Shown: piece by piece, positions 24,990 through 32,955 of the stretch
Position numbering within the stretch: position 1 is the first letter of the stretch
How the letters are laid out: every line of letters begins with the position of its first letter
From: an uncultured Bacteroidales bacterium
GTDB lineage: Bacteria; Bacteroidota; Bacteroidia; Bacteroidales; Muribaculaceae
DNA: 64,000 bases
Direction of reading: 5' to 3'
NCBI GenBank assembly: GCA_902781045.1
Contig: CACZHT010000010.1
Span: 1 to 64,000 of the forward strand
Translations under genes and position numbers: made by a program
The notes under the pieces: generated by a model
The model's database searches: none
Told to the model about the DNA's origin: nothing
Seen by the model: the letters and a program-made list of their open reading frames with translations, nothing else

Positions 24990-27410
24990 ATGAAGACAAC
25001 AATCAAATCAATGTTGGTGATGCTTGTGGCAGTCATGGGCATCCACTGCGCGCTGGCACAGCAGCCGCACGTCTACATCAACCCCGGCCACGGCGGCCAC
25101 GATGCCGACGACCGCAACGTGGTGGTGGCACCGTTTGCCCAGGGCGACACCATGGGCTTCTGGGAGTCGAACTCCAACCTGTGGAAGGGCTTCGCCCTGC
25201 AGGAGATGCTCAAGCACAAGGGCTACAAGACCAGTATCTCGCGCGTGCGCAACACCAGCGCTGACGACCTGAACCTCTCCACCATCGTGGCACTGTGCAA
25301 TGCCAGTGGAGCCGATGTGTTCTACTCGATACACAGCAACGCCACCGGTGCGGGCGACAACTATCGCATCAACTTCCCGCTGGGTCTCTACCGTGGCTAC
25401 ACCGGCTCGCCCGTGGTGCCCGGCAGCGACAAGCTCGCGCAAGACCTGGGTGTGTACTTGCTGGCCAATCAGAGCACCGTGTGGAGCGAGAACAACTATC
25501 GCATCGCCGGCGACTGGACGTTCTACCCCGAGTGGAACAACCAGGGGCTGGGCGTGCTGCGCGGCAACCGTGCCGTGTCGATGCTCGACGAGGGTTCGTT
25601 CCATGACTATATTCCTGAGGCCTATCGTCTGATCAATCATGACTACTGCTGGGTCGAGGGGTTCAACTTCTCGCTCGGAGCTGACCGATACTTCGGCCGC
25701 CTCGACAGCTATGGCGACCAGATGACGGGCATCATCACCGGCAACCTGCGCGACGACCGCCTGCTGCGGCAGGCAACATACGTTATGTTCGGCGATGATA
25801 GCCGTCAACCTGTCAATGGTGCCACTGTGCGTCTGCTCGACAGTGAGGGCAATGTGGTGCAGACCACCACGACCGACAGTGTCCAGAACGGCATCTACTT
25901 GTTCAAATATGTTACACCTGGTCATTATACTGTCGAGGCCAGCGAACCTGAACACTTCACGGCTACAAACGAGGTGGATGTGACGGCCAACGGTGTGACT
26001 TACTGCAATATGAATCTCAAGCGTGTGCGCAACACACCGCCCGAGGTTGTCAGTTACTCGCCCGTGTGGCATGATGGCGACCCGGCAGTGCTGTGTGTCC
26101 AGCCCATCGTGCTGCAGTTCAACTGGGACATGGACATTGAGTCGACCGAGGCGGCCCTGGAGATTCAACCCGCCGTTGAGGGCACGTTCCGCTGGGAGGA
26201 CACCAATTATCGGATGGTGTTCACGCCCACTGATGCCTATCAGACCAATACGCTCTATACTGTCACGCTGCACAAGTCGGCGCAGCACGGTGGCGGCACA
26301 CCGATGGACGAGGACTTTTCCTTCCAGTTCACCACCCAGGAGCGCAGCCATCTCAACACGCTGGCGTTGTGGCCGCGCGAGGGCAGCAAGGTGCACTTCA
26401 AGACTCCATACGTCGAGTTCCGCACCGACTCACTGCTGCAATCCAAGGACTTGTTCAACTTGTTCCATGTCCATGACAAGGATGGCAACGAACTCGAGTG
26501 GAACAAGCGGGGCATCAAGAACAACAAGAAAGGTGATGCATGCGGCTACATCCGTCTGCCGTTGCTCAAAGACCTGAATCCCGGCGAGCCCTACACGGTC
26601 ACCATCGAGCGCAGCGTCAGCGACACGGCAGGCGTTCATCTGCCTGGCGATCTGGTTTATGGTTTTGTGGCGGCCGACATGGGCACAGACAAGCCGGGCA
26701 CAGTGTTGCTCTATGACGGCGAGGATGTCGCCGGCATTGAGTTGGGCGGTGCCTACAAGTCAGCGTCTTTGTCTGCCTCGACTACACATCTGTTCGGCTC
26801 GAAGTCGCTACAGCTCAAGTGGGACTTTGCCGGTGTGGACAATTCCGAGGTGTTGATGTCGCTCGGCGCGGTGCCTGAGCAGACGTTTGCCGATGGTGAC
26901 ACGCTGTGTGTGCATGTGTGGGGCGATATGAGTTGCAACCGTTTGCAGGTGATGGCCGTGCCCACTGCCGTAGGCGATGAGCCGGCATTGCCGGGCATTG
27001 ACTATATCGACCTGGTCACGCTCGATTTCCACGGTTGGCAGTATGTCAAAATGCCGCTGGCCAACTATCGTGTGAGCGGCTTCCGCCTCGTGAATTCTGA
27101 CCCACGTATGGGTCAGAGTGGCTCTCTGCTCATTGATGATGTGCTCTACAAGCATGGTCTTCCCGACTCGGGTGTAGACGATATGACCCTTGCCGGCGTG
27201 AAGGTGGGTCCCGTGCCGGCTAGCGACTATATCGTGGCTAGTGCTGACAGCCGCATTCAGGGTGTCGAGCTGCTTGACCTAGATGGCCGGGTCAGGGTGC
27301 GACACGGTGGCAACTATATTAATGTTGCTGAGATTCCCGCTGGACATTATCTGCTGCGCGTGCATGTCAATGGTCTCACCTCGACCCACCGGGTGGCCAT
27401 TTCGCATTGA
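24990..27410 (+). CDS. Exported N-acetylmuramoyl-L-alanine amidase with T9SS-like C-terminal domain
   Basis: An 806-residue secreted protein. A signal peptide ends ALAQ (about 24). The Amidase_3 zinc hydrolase domain (27-225) has ligands His34 (INPGHGGHD), Glu59 (GFWESNSN) and His115 (FYSIHSNA), with catalytic Glu201 (SMLDEGSFH). A carboxypeptidase-regulatory-like domain (about 265-345, MFGDDSRQPVNGATVRL), a Big_5-type Ig domain (about 345-445), a second Ig-like domain and a jelly-roll-like module follow. The last ~75 residues (VKVGPVPASDYIVAS to the end) are a type A type-IX-secretion sorting domain, suggesting surface attachment. It cleaves the bond between MurNAc and the stem peptide. It is coupled to the propeller gene upstream. 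Confidence 0.88.
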   Translation: MKTTIKSMLVMLVAVMGIHCALAQQPHVYINPGHGGHDADDRNVVVAPFAQGDTMGFWESNSNLWKGFALQEMLKHKGYKTSISRVRNTSADDLNLSTIVALCNASGADVFYSIHSNATGAGDNYRINFPLGLYRGYTGSPVVPGSDKLAQDLGVYLLANQSTVWSENNYRIAGDWTFYPEWNNQGLGVLRGNRAVSMLDEGSFHDYIPEAYRLINHDYCWVEGFNFSLGADRYFGRLDSYGDQMTGIITGNLRDDRLLRQATYVMFGDDSRQPVNGATVRLLDSEGNVVQTTTTDSVQNGIYLFKYVTPGHYTVEASEPEHFTATNEVDVTANGVTYCNMNLKRVRNTPPEVVSYSPVWHDGDPAVLCVQPIVLQFNWDMDIESTEAALEIQPAVEGTFRWEDTNYRMVFTPTDAYQTNTLYTVTLHKSAQHGGGTPMDEDFSFQFTTQERSHLNTLALWPREGSKVHFKTPYVEFRTDSLLQSKDLFNLFHVHDKDGNELEWNKRGIKNNKKGDACGYIRLPLLKDLNPGEPYTVTIERSVSDTAGVHLPGDLVYGFVAADMGTDKPGTVLLYDGEDVAGIELGGAYKSASLSASTTHLFGSKSLQLKWDFAGVDNSEVLMSLGAVPEQTFADGDTLCVHVWGDMSCNRLQVMAVPTAVGDEPALPGIDYIDLVTLDFHGWQYVKMPLANYRVSGFRLVNSDPRMGQSGSLLIDDVLYKHGLPDSGVDDMTLAGVKVGPVPASDYIVASADSRIQGVELLDLDGRVRVRHGGNYINVAEIPAGHYLLRVHVNGLTSTHRVAISH

Positions 27411-27480
27411 CGTATTATCACAAACCATGACGGCCACCAGTTTTTGGTGGCCGTCATATTTTGTTGTGACAATACGTCAA
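27407..27480. terminator. Nested bidirectional hairpin spanning both convergent stop codons
   Basis: The inner stem pairs ATGACGGCCACCA (27427-27439) perfectly with TGGTGGCCGTCAT (27445-27457). An outer stem pairs 27407-27423 with 27464-27480 (TTGACGTATTATCACAA against TTGTGACAATACGTCAA, one mismatch). Outer arms contain the stop codons of the amidase (27408-27410) and the Rpn gene (27477-27479). It is a likely two-way terminator. Confidence 0.8.
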
Positions 27481-28412
27481 TGCTGTGCGAGCATTTGCGA
27501 CACGGTTGCCAGTGGTAGCTCGGTGATTTGTGCAATTTGTTGGGCTGTCATGCCATTTTGAGCCATCTTCCTGACCACTTGAGCTCTTCCTTCTTCTCTT
27601 CCTTCTTCTCTTCCTTCTTCTCTTCCTTCTTCTCTTCCTTCTTCTCGTCCTTCGGCCAGTCCCTCGAGCCGGCCCTCGCCGCGGGCCGTAATCATCTGGT
27701 TGGTGAGTATATGGCGATCCATCCAGTAGCGGTCATAGTCCAGGCTCTCCTGCCGGCTCATGCGCGACAGCCGCAGCTTCTGGCGGGCCTCCTGCAGTCC
27801 AGGTGCAGTGGCGTCATCGGGTATCTGGCTGGTGGCCAGGAAGTAGAGCCACTGGTCAAGCGGAACCTTCGACCAGCGGTTGAAGTCGTTGACCTTGAGG
27901 ATGTAGTACTCGGGGTATAGCTCGTAGACCTCGCTCACGTCAAACTTTTGCCGCTGGAAGGGCGACAGCTGCAGCACTTCATCGTTGTGTATGCCCCGGA
28001 ACTCTGTCTTTCCGTGATAGACCACGTCCTCGCCTTGGCGCAGCTCGAAGTAGACGATGTTGATTGAATACACCTTCTTGACGTGGTCGTAGTTCTCGCC
28101 TTTCTCGATATACTCAGTCACCAGCCTTGATGCCCCGAAGAGCATGCGCTGGAAGTAAGCAAACTCGTTCTCGCCCTGCACCTCGATGAGGAAGAGGTCT
28201 CCCTGTCCGTTGCTGGCCAGCAAGTCCACACGGTTCTGCTTGCTGTCCTCGCGGTCGCGGTTGCTCTCACTCTCCAGGATGGAGTCAATCTTGATGTCCT
28301 GGTTGAGCAGCGTCGACAAGAATCCCTCGAGCACATCGTAGTTGGCCTTGTCGCGCAGCAGGCGCTTCAGCGCCCAGTCAAAGCTGATGAATGTCCGTTG
28401 TTTCTTTGCCAT
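27477..28412 (-). CDS. Rpn/PD-(D/E)XK family nuclease (putative transposase-like)
   Basis: A 311-residue cytoplasmic protein of the Rpn (YhgA-like, PDDEXK transposase-like) group: TFISFDWALKRLLRDKANYDVLEGFLSTLL, the nuclease core NRVDLLASNGQGDLFLIEVQGENEFAYFQRMLF (Asp and Glu-x-Gln), and YSINIVYFEL. E. coli RpnA is a DNA endonuclease that promotes RecA-independent recombination. A helical (EGRE)n linker at about 258-280 is encoded by a 12-bp tandem repeat. A small C-terminal helix-turn-helix-like segment (MTAQQIAQITELPLATVSQML) follows. It is convergent with the amidase gene. Confidence 0.88.
   Translation of the reverse strand: MAKKQRTFISFDWALKRLLRDKANYDVLEGFLSTLLNQDIKIDSILESESNRDREDSKQNRVDLLASNGQGDLFLIEVQGENEFAYFQRMLFGASRLVTEYIEKGENYDHVKKVYSINIVYFELRQGEDVVYHGKTEFRGIHNDEVLQLSPFQRQKFDVSEVYELYPEYYILKVNDFNRWSKVPLDQWLYFLATSQIPDDATAPGLQEARQKLRLSRMSRQESLDYDRYWMDRHILTNQMITARGEGRLEGLAEGREEGREEGREEGREEGREEGRAQVVRKMAQNGMTAQQIAQITELPLATVSQMLAQH
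27584..27648. repeat. 12-bp tandem repeat inside the Rpn gene
   Basis: About five copies of TCTTCCTTCTTC (plus strand) encode repeats of EGRE on the minus strand. Because the unit is a multiple of three, copy-number change alters linker length and not frame. Confidence 0.9.
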
Positions 28413-28437
28413 AGCATTTGGGGTTTGTTGGTTGTCG

Positions 28438-28445
28438 CAAAGTTA
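28438..28445 (-). promoter_or_regulatory. Promoter -7 box of the Rpn gene
   Basis: TAACTTTG on the minus strand, 26 bp before the start codon. Confidence 0.65.
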
Positions 28446-28528
28446 CGACAAATTATTGATTTGAGAAAGTTTTGAGGCTTTTTTCTGTGAGAAATCCGGT
28501 GATTGTTGCATAAGTTGATAGTTTTTGT

Positions 28529-28536
28529 TATCTTTG
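28529..28536 (+). promoter_or_regulatory. Promoter -7 box of the L,D-transpeptidase gene
   Basis: TATCTTTG, 92 bp before the ATG at 28629. The leader contains short GTTAGACGTT-type repeats. Confidence 0.65.
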
Positions 28537-28628
28537 TGGTCTCAAATCAGGCATTAGATTTTAGGCGGTTAGACGTTGGTCTGCTGCTGGAATGACTAAA
28601 GATTATAGGCTAATAACTAACAACTATT

Positions 28629-29258
28629 ATGAACAACAGACTAGTGCGACTCCTGACGTTGGCCGCTGTGGTGGCCTTGTGCTCGTGTGGCGGCAAGCCG
28701 GTTGATGACCGGCCAGCGGTGCCAGCTATTGACCCCGATGTTGCCGAGCGCGTCGATACTGCCGGTCGTGTGACTTATCGTCCCGACACGATGAGGGTGC
28801 TTAGTAATCAGTCCATTGTGCGCGACTCAACATTCATCGTCATTTCTAAGCGAGAGTTGCGACTTTATGTGATGGGTATCAAGGGGGGTGACACAGTGGC
28901 ATTGGTGCGTTTCCCCGTGTGCCTGTCGCGCAACAAGGGTCCCAAGCAGAAGAGTGGCGACATGCGCACGCCCGAGACCGAGCCGGGCAAGCCGTTCACC
29001 ATCACCGAGATTGTTCCGGCCAGCCACTGGGAGCATGACTTCGGCGATGGGCGGGGCAAGATACGTGCCTATGGCAACTGGTTTATGCGCCTGAAGACTC
29101 CGTTTTCGGGCATCGGCATCCACGGCAGCACCAACAACGAGGACAAGATGCCGGGCCGCGACAGCGAGGGCTGCATCCGCCTGCGTGATGCCGATCTTGA
29201 CTACCTGAAGGAGCATTATGCTTATGTGGGTATGCCCGTCTATATTGAGCCAGATTAA
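28629..29258 (+). CDS. L,D-transpeptidase (YkuD) lipoprotein
   Basis: A 209-residue lipoprotein (lipobox ALCSC, Cys20) with a YkuD catalytic domain at about 65-207. The active-site motif is intact: His165 in GIGIHGSTN, Ser179, Gly181, catalytic Cys182 and Arg184 in DSEGCIRLRDADL. Family members make 3-3 peptidoglycan cross-links, attach lipoproteins to peptidoglycan, or act as L,D-carboxypeptidases; which applies here cannot be told. It is followed 61 bp later by the GYF_2 protein on the same strand. Confidence 0.9.
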   Translation: MNNRLVRLLTLAAVVALCSCGGKPVDDRPAVPAIDPDVAERVDTAGRVTYRPDTMRVLSNQSIVRDSTFIVISKRELRLYVMGIKGGDTVALVRFPVCLSRNKGPKQKSGDMRTPETEPGKPFTITEIVPASHWEHDFGDGRGKIRAYGNWFMRLKTPFSGIGIHGSTNNEDKMPGRDSEGCIRLRDADLDYLKEHYAYVGMPVYIEPD

Positions 29259-29319
29259 TTTCCATCCTTGCCAATGGAGAAAGATATAGTATATTGATAA
29301 TTACCAATCTGATAATATT

Positions 29320-30516
29320 ATGAACTTCTACTACATCAACGACAATCACGAACGGCTGGGTCCGTTCACTATCGACCAGCTGCGTGCTCAGAATTTGACC
29401 GCCAACACATGGGTTTGGTGTCCGGATCTCGGGATGCAGCAGTGGATGCCTGCAGGTCAAGTGCCTCAGTTGGCCGCTCTGTTTGTGCCAGTGCAGCCTG
29501 TTCAGCAACAGCCCGTTGAGCAGCCTGTTCAGCAGCCTATGCAACAACAACCCATTCAACAGCAGTCCGTTGAGCAGCCTATGCAGCAACAACCCATTCA
29601 ACAGCAGTCCGTTGAGCAGCCTATGCAGCAACAACCCATTCAACAGCAGTCCGTTGAGCAACCTATGCAGCAACAACCTGTTCAACAACCTGTTGAGCAG
29701 CCAGTTCAGCAACAGCCTGTTCAACAGTCTGTTCAACAGCCTGTTCAGCAACCTTACCAGCAACAACCTTACCAGCAACAGCCTTATCAGCCGATGCAGC
29801 AGCCCAACGCGCATCAATCTTCAAGCAAGAAGACGCCGCTCATCATTGCGGCTGCAATATTGGCGTTAGCAGTGTTAGGAGGACTTGGTTGGTGGTGGAT
29901 GAACAACCGTGCTAGTACTAGCGAACCCACAGAGGAACCTCCTGCTGGCACCGCTCAAACAACCGACAGCGTGACGACCTCTGAGGCAACTGTGGGTGAA
30001 GCCTTTGAGCCGACCGAGGGCGCTCCCATCGACAAAGAGGGCGATGATAACGATGCCAACGAGATGGACAACAAAGGCGTGTTTGCTCCGCGGCATGCTC
30101 CATCGGGCAGTCAAGGTTTCTCCAACATGGTTTTGTCCGTCGAAAACCTGCTGCGTGAGTCGGGTGTGAGCGTCAATAGTTTCGCCGACATGCGTGCCCT
30201 GGGCAAGGTCAATGGCAACCAGATCCTGTATGAGCATAGTGACGGTGTGCGCTATCAATTCTTCTTCGACAAGCCGGTCAAGAATACTTCGGCTGTGTTG
30301 ACTGGTATCGCAGTGAGTCGCAAGACCGACAAGGCATATACCCAGTGTGCCGAGTTGCAGGATGCCCTTGAGGACAGAGGCTATTATGAGACAGATACTC
30401 ATCTCTTCAGCGGTGACAATGGTTTGACCTACTCGCCTGGCTACAAGGGCAATCGCGTCTATTGCTATATCTACCGCTCCAATGCCCCTGACAAGAGCCC
30501 TGCTCCACGAGAGTGA
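29320..30516 (+). CDS. GYF_2-domain membrane protein with Gln-rich repeat linker
   Basis: A 398-residue protein with an N-terminal GYF_2 (DUF4339) domain (1-50, FYYINDNHERLGPFTIDQLR...WVWCPDLGMQQWM). A long Gln/Pro/Val-rich linker (55-165) includes three exact 14-residue repeats MQQQPIQQQSVEQP (74-115). One transmembrane helix lies at about 173-193, then an acidic Thr/Glu spacer, and a C-terminal globular domain of about 120 residues that I do not recognise. The N-terminus would be cytoplasmic and the C-terminal domain periplasmic. GYF_2 domains are thought to bind Pro-rich peptides; partners here are unknown. A terminator-like hairpin follows. Confidence 0.8.
   Translation: MNFYYINDNHERLGPFTIDQLRAQNLTANTWVWCPDLGMQQWMPAGQVPQLAALFVPVQPVQQQPVEQPVQQPMQQQPIQQQSVEQPMQQQPIQQQSVEQPMQQQPIQQQSVEQPMQQQPVQQPVEQPVQQQPVQQSVQQPVQQPYQQQPYQQQPYQPMQQPNAHQSSSKKTPLIIAAAILALAVLGGLGWWWMNNRASTSEPTEEPPAGTAQTTDSVTTSEATVGEAFEPTEGAPIDKEGDDNDANEMDNKGVFAPRHAPSGSQGFSNMVLSVENLLRESGVSVNSFADMRALGKVNGNQILYEHSDGVRYQFFFDKPVKNTSAVLTGIAVSRKTDKAYTQCAELQDALEDRGYYETDTHLFSGDNGLTYSPGYKGNRVYCYIYRSNAPDKSPAPRE
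29539..29664 (+). repeat. 42-bp tandem repeat, three copies, in the GYF_2 gene
   Basis: Three near-identical 42-bp units encode the 14-residue repeat at residues 74-115. Shorter CAGCAACAG-based repeats continue to about 29800. Length variation between strains would stay in frame. Confidence 0.85.
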
Positions 30517-30554
30517 GTCACTTAACAGTTGGCCAACAAGCCTGTAAAATGTAA

Positions 30555-30600
30555 GTTGGGCGCGGATTCTGTGTGAAGCCGCGCCCAACATTGTCAAATT
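30555..30600. terminator. Hairpin between convergent genes
   Basis: GTTGGGCGCGG (30555-30565) pairs perfectly with CCGCGCCCAAC (30579-30589) around a 13-nt loop, followed on the plus strand by ATTGTCAAATT. It probably terminates the GYF_2 gene and perhaps also the BspA-like gene from the other side. Confidence 0.75.
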
Positions 30601-30612
30601 ATCCTTCTTGTC

Positions 30613-31707
30613 TTACTTGACCAGAACTTTTGTGGTGGTGCCGTCGCTGTAACGGACGATGTTGATGCCCGTGATGGGTTGGCTCAACTGACGGCCGTCG
30701 ATGCTGAAGCGTGCCACCTCATGCTTTTCGCTGGCCATGTTGGTGCTGATGCCACTTGTGGTGATGGGCAGGATGTGCATGAAGTCTTTGTAGCCGTTGG
30801 CGTTGCTGTAGGCCTCGATTGCCTCGGCGGGGACATAGAGCGTGCATGCCTCCTTGTCAATCTGTGCGAAGGCATCGGTGCCGCAGTAGCTTGGGGTGGG
30901 GTTGAGGGCGGTGATGCTGGTCACCTGGGTGCAACCATAGAACACACCATCGGCCAGGCTGGTCAGCCCTTCGCCTAATGTGACATTGGTCAAGTTGTCA
31001 CACCACTGGAAGGCATAGTTGCCGATCGATGTCACGGCGTTGGGGATGACAACCTCGGTCAGAGCATCGCAGTCGCGGAACACTGCGGCACCAATTTCGG
31101 TAACTGATTCGGGGATAGTGATGGATTGCAGCGAGCGACAGGTTGAGAAAGTCAAATCGTCAATTTTCTTGATGCCATCAGGGATGGTGATTGACTCCAG
31201 GCTGAAGCAGTGATAGAATGCACTGCCAAACTTCGTCACTGTCGATGGAATGTTGATGCTCTTGAGATTGGTGCACACCGAAAAGGCGTCGTCACTGATG
31301 CGTGTGATGCCCTCGGGCAGAACAACCTTGACCAGGCTCTTGCACTCCCAGAATGAATTGGAGCAGATGGCATCATTAAATGTCTGCGAATATGCATCAT
31401 AGCCCTGCGGATCGTTGTAGTAGACATCTCCGCCGCGCACCAGACGTGCTCCCGACAGGTCGAGTGTCTCGAGTTTGCCCTCAGTTGCATAGCCGTCGGT
31501 GCCATTGCCTGCCATGGTGCGGATGATGCCCAGATCGGTGCCGTTGATGCTGCCTGTAACGGTAAGCGAGGTGACTTCCATGCGGATGTCCTCGGCGATT
31601 TGGTCGCCCAGGGTGCCGGGTTCCTCGACGTTGACGGTGAGTGACTGTTGTGCCATTGCACACATGGGCAACATGGTTGTTGCCATCATCAGTAGAATGT
31701 TTCTCAT
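30613..31707 (-). CDS. Secreted BspA-like leucine-rich repeat protein
   Basis: A 364-residue exported protein. A signal peptide ends AMAQ (about 20). Residues about 120-270 are LRR_5 repeats with the pattern L-x-x-I-x-I-P-x-x-V-x-x-I-G-x-x-A-F-x-x-C (for example SLQSITIPESVTEIGAAVF). The final ~30 residues (ARFSIDGRQLSQPITGINIV...TKVLVK) resemble a type IX secretion C-terminal signal, so surface attachment is likely. BspA-type proteins mediate binding to host matrix or other bacteria. Confidence 0.88.
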   Translation of the reverse strand: MRNILLMMATTMLPMCAMAQQSLTVNVEEPGTLGDQIAEDIRMEVTSLTVTGSINGTDLGIIRTMAGNGTDGYATEGKLETLDLSGARLVRGGDVYYNDPQGYDAYSQTFNDAICSNSFWECKSLVKVVLPEGITRISDDAFSVCTNLKSINIPSTVTKFGSAFYHCFSLESITIPDGIKKIDDLTFSTCRSLQSITIPESVTEIGAAVFRDCDALTEVVIPNAVTSIGNYAFQWCDNLTNVTLGEGLTSLADGVFYGCTQVTSITALNPTPSYCGTDAFAQIDKEACTLYVPAEAIEAYSNANGYKDFMHILPITTSGISTNMASEKHEVARFSIDGRQLSQPITGINIVRYSDGTTTKVLVK

Positions 31708-31768
31708 AATCTAATGTGTTTTAATTGGTTAGAGAATGTTGTTTGTTGGATGTATGATAAATCACTTG

Positions 31769-31776
31769 CAAAAGTA
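31769..31776 (-). promoter_or_regulatory. Promoter -7 box of the BspA-like gene
   Basis: TACTTTTG on the minus strand, 61 bp before the start. The stretch 31708-32022 holds this promoter, AT-rich spacer and the divergent promoter of the kinase gene, and no gene. Confidence 0.6.
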
Positions 31777-31949
31777 TAGATAATTTTTGTTACTCTATCA
31801 TGGTTTTAACAAGTTTAACGTTCAATTGAACTGCCAATATATCTTAATGTAAGTGCTGGCGATGGTGAAACATTGTATACAAGTGTTAAATGATATATAA
31901 TTCTGGTGGATTTGTTGCTAATGGTTGTGCGGCACTGTCAAGATTGTTG

Positions 31950-31957
31950 TATCTTTG
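31950..31957 (+). promoter_or_regulatory. Promoter -7 box of the kinase-like gene
   Basis: TATCTTTG, 65 bp before the ATG at 32023, with a weak GTTG at 31924-31927. Confidence 0.65.
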
Positions 31958-32022
31958 TAATTCAAAATCAGATAAAATTAACAAGCTTGGCTCGATATTA
32001 ACCTTTGATACTATTTGTTAAC

Positions 32023-32883
32023 ATGGCTACGAGTAATTCCCGAAATATGACGGTGATAGGCGAGAGCAGCAGCACGCGCACTGAGTGGACGCTGGTCGAT
32101 GACGGCGTGGTGGTGGAGCATGCCTTCACTGTGGGTCTGAACCCTTATTTCCTCTCGCGCCGCGAGATCAGTCACAGCATCCGCCTGGAGCTGCCCGAGA
32201 CGTTCTTCAAGCGCCGCTGGACGCACGTCTACTTTTATGGCGCGGGCTGTTCCAACCCCGAGAAGAACAAGGTGGTTGAGTCGTCGCTGGTGGCGCAGTT
32301 CAAGACGCCGGTCACGGTGATGAGCGACCTGCTGGGAGCTGCACGCGGCCTGCTGGTGCATGAGCGTGGTCTGGCGTGCATCCTGGGTACGGGCAGCAAC
32401 TCGTGCCTCTACGACGGGCAGGACATTGTGCGCAATGTGCGTTCGCTGGGCTTTATCCTGGGCGACGAGGGCAGCGGTTCGGCACTGGGCCGCATCTTGT
32501 TGGGCGATGTGCTCAAGGGACTGGCTCCCAAGGAGCTCACTGAGGCGTTCTTCGACAAGTTCAAGGCCACTGCCGATGACATCATGGATGCCGTCTACAA
32601 CAATGCCAGAGCCAACCGCAACTTGCGTGAGTACTCATCGTTCCTGAGCGAGCACCTTGACCACGGGTATGTCGTGTCGCTGATTGACCGCGAGTTCTCG
32701 CGCTTCTTTGAGCGCAACCTCTGCCAGTATGCCGACTACGACCGTCTGCCGGTGGCGTTTGTGGGCACGGTGGCCTCGACCTACAGTGAGCTACTGCTTG
32801 ATGTTGCCGGACGCTACGGTGTTCACATCCAGAAGATTGTGCGCAACTCGATGCCGGGACTGGTGACCTACCACACTCATTAA
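32023..32883 (+). CDS. BadF/BadG-type sugar kinase paralogue with altered phosphate-1 loop
   Basis: A 286-residue ASKHA-fold protein of the N-acetylglucosamine-kinase-like BadF/BadG group, clearly related to the MurK-like protein at 50797-51642 (shared ILGTGSNSCLYDG, LGFILGDEGSGSALGRILLGDVLKG and the final MPGLVTYH). The N-terminal phosphate-1 motif, ADCGSTKIDW in the other protein, reads GESSSTRTEW here: the metal-coordinating Asp is Glu and the Lys is Arg. It may have altered activity or be a regulatory pseudokinase. It stands alone, outside the recycling locus. ATG 32023 is chosen over an upstream TTG. Confidence 0.82.
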   Translation: MATSNSRNMTVIGESSSTRTEWTLVDDGVVVEHAFTVGLNPYFLSRREISHSIRLELPETFFKRRWTHVYFYGAGCSNPEKNKVVESSLVAQFKTPVTVMSDLLGAARGLLVHERGLACILGTGSNSCLYDGQDIVRNVRSLGFILGDEGSGSALGRILLGDVLKGLAPKELTEAFFDKFKATADDIMDAVYNNARANRNLREYSSFLSEHLDHGYVVSLIDREFSRFFERNLCQYADYDRLPVAFVGTVASTYSELLLDVAGRYGVHIQKIVRNSMPGLVTYHTH

Positions 32884-32921
32884 TTCAAGTTTCTAAAGTG
32901 CTAGCACTTTAGAAACTTGAA
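32884..32921. terminator. Perfect 38-bp palindrome after the kinase-like gene
   Basis: A perfect palindrome centred between 32902 and 32903 with half-sequence TTCAAGTTTCTAAAGTGCT, starting one base after the kinase-like stop codon. It would form a 17-18 bp stem. It is probably a terminator, though its T-tract is weak (GTTTATAGTTTAT). Confidence 0.75.
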
Positions 32922-32955
32922 GTTTATAGTTTATAGAGGTTATTCACAATTCACA

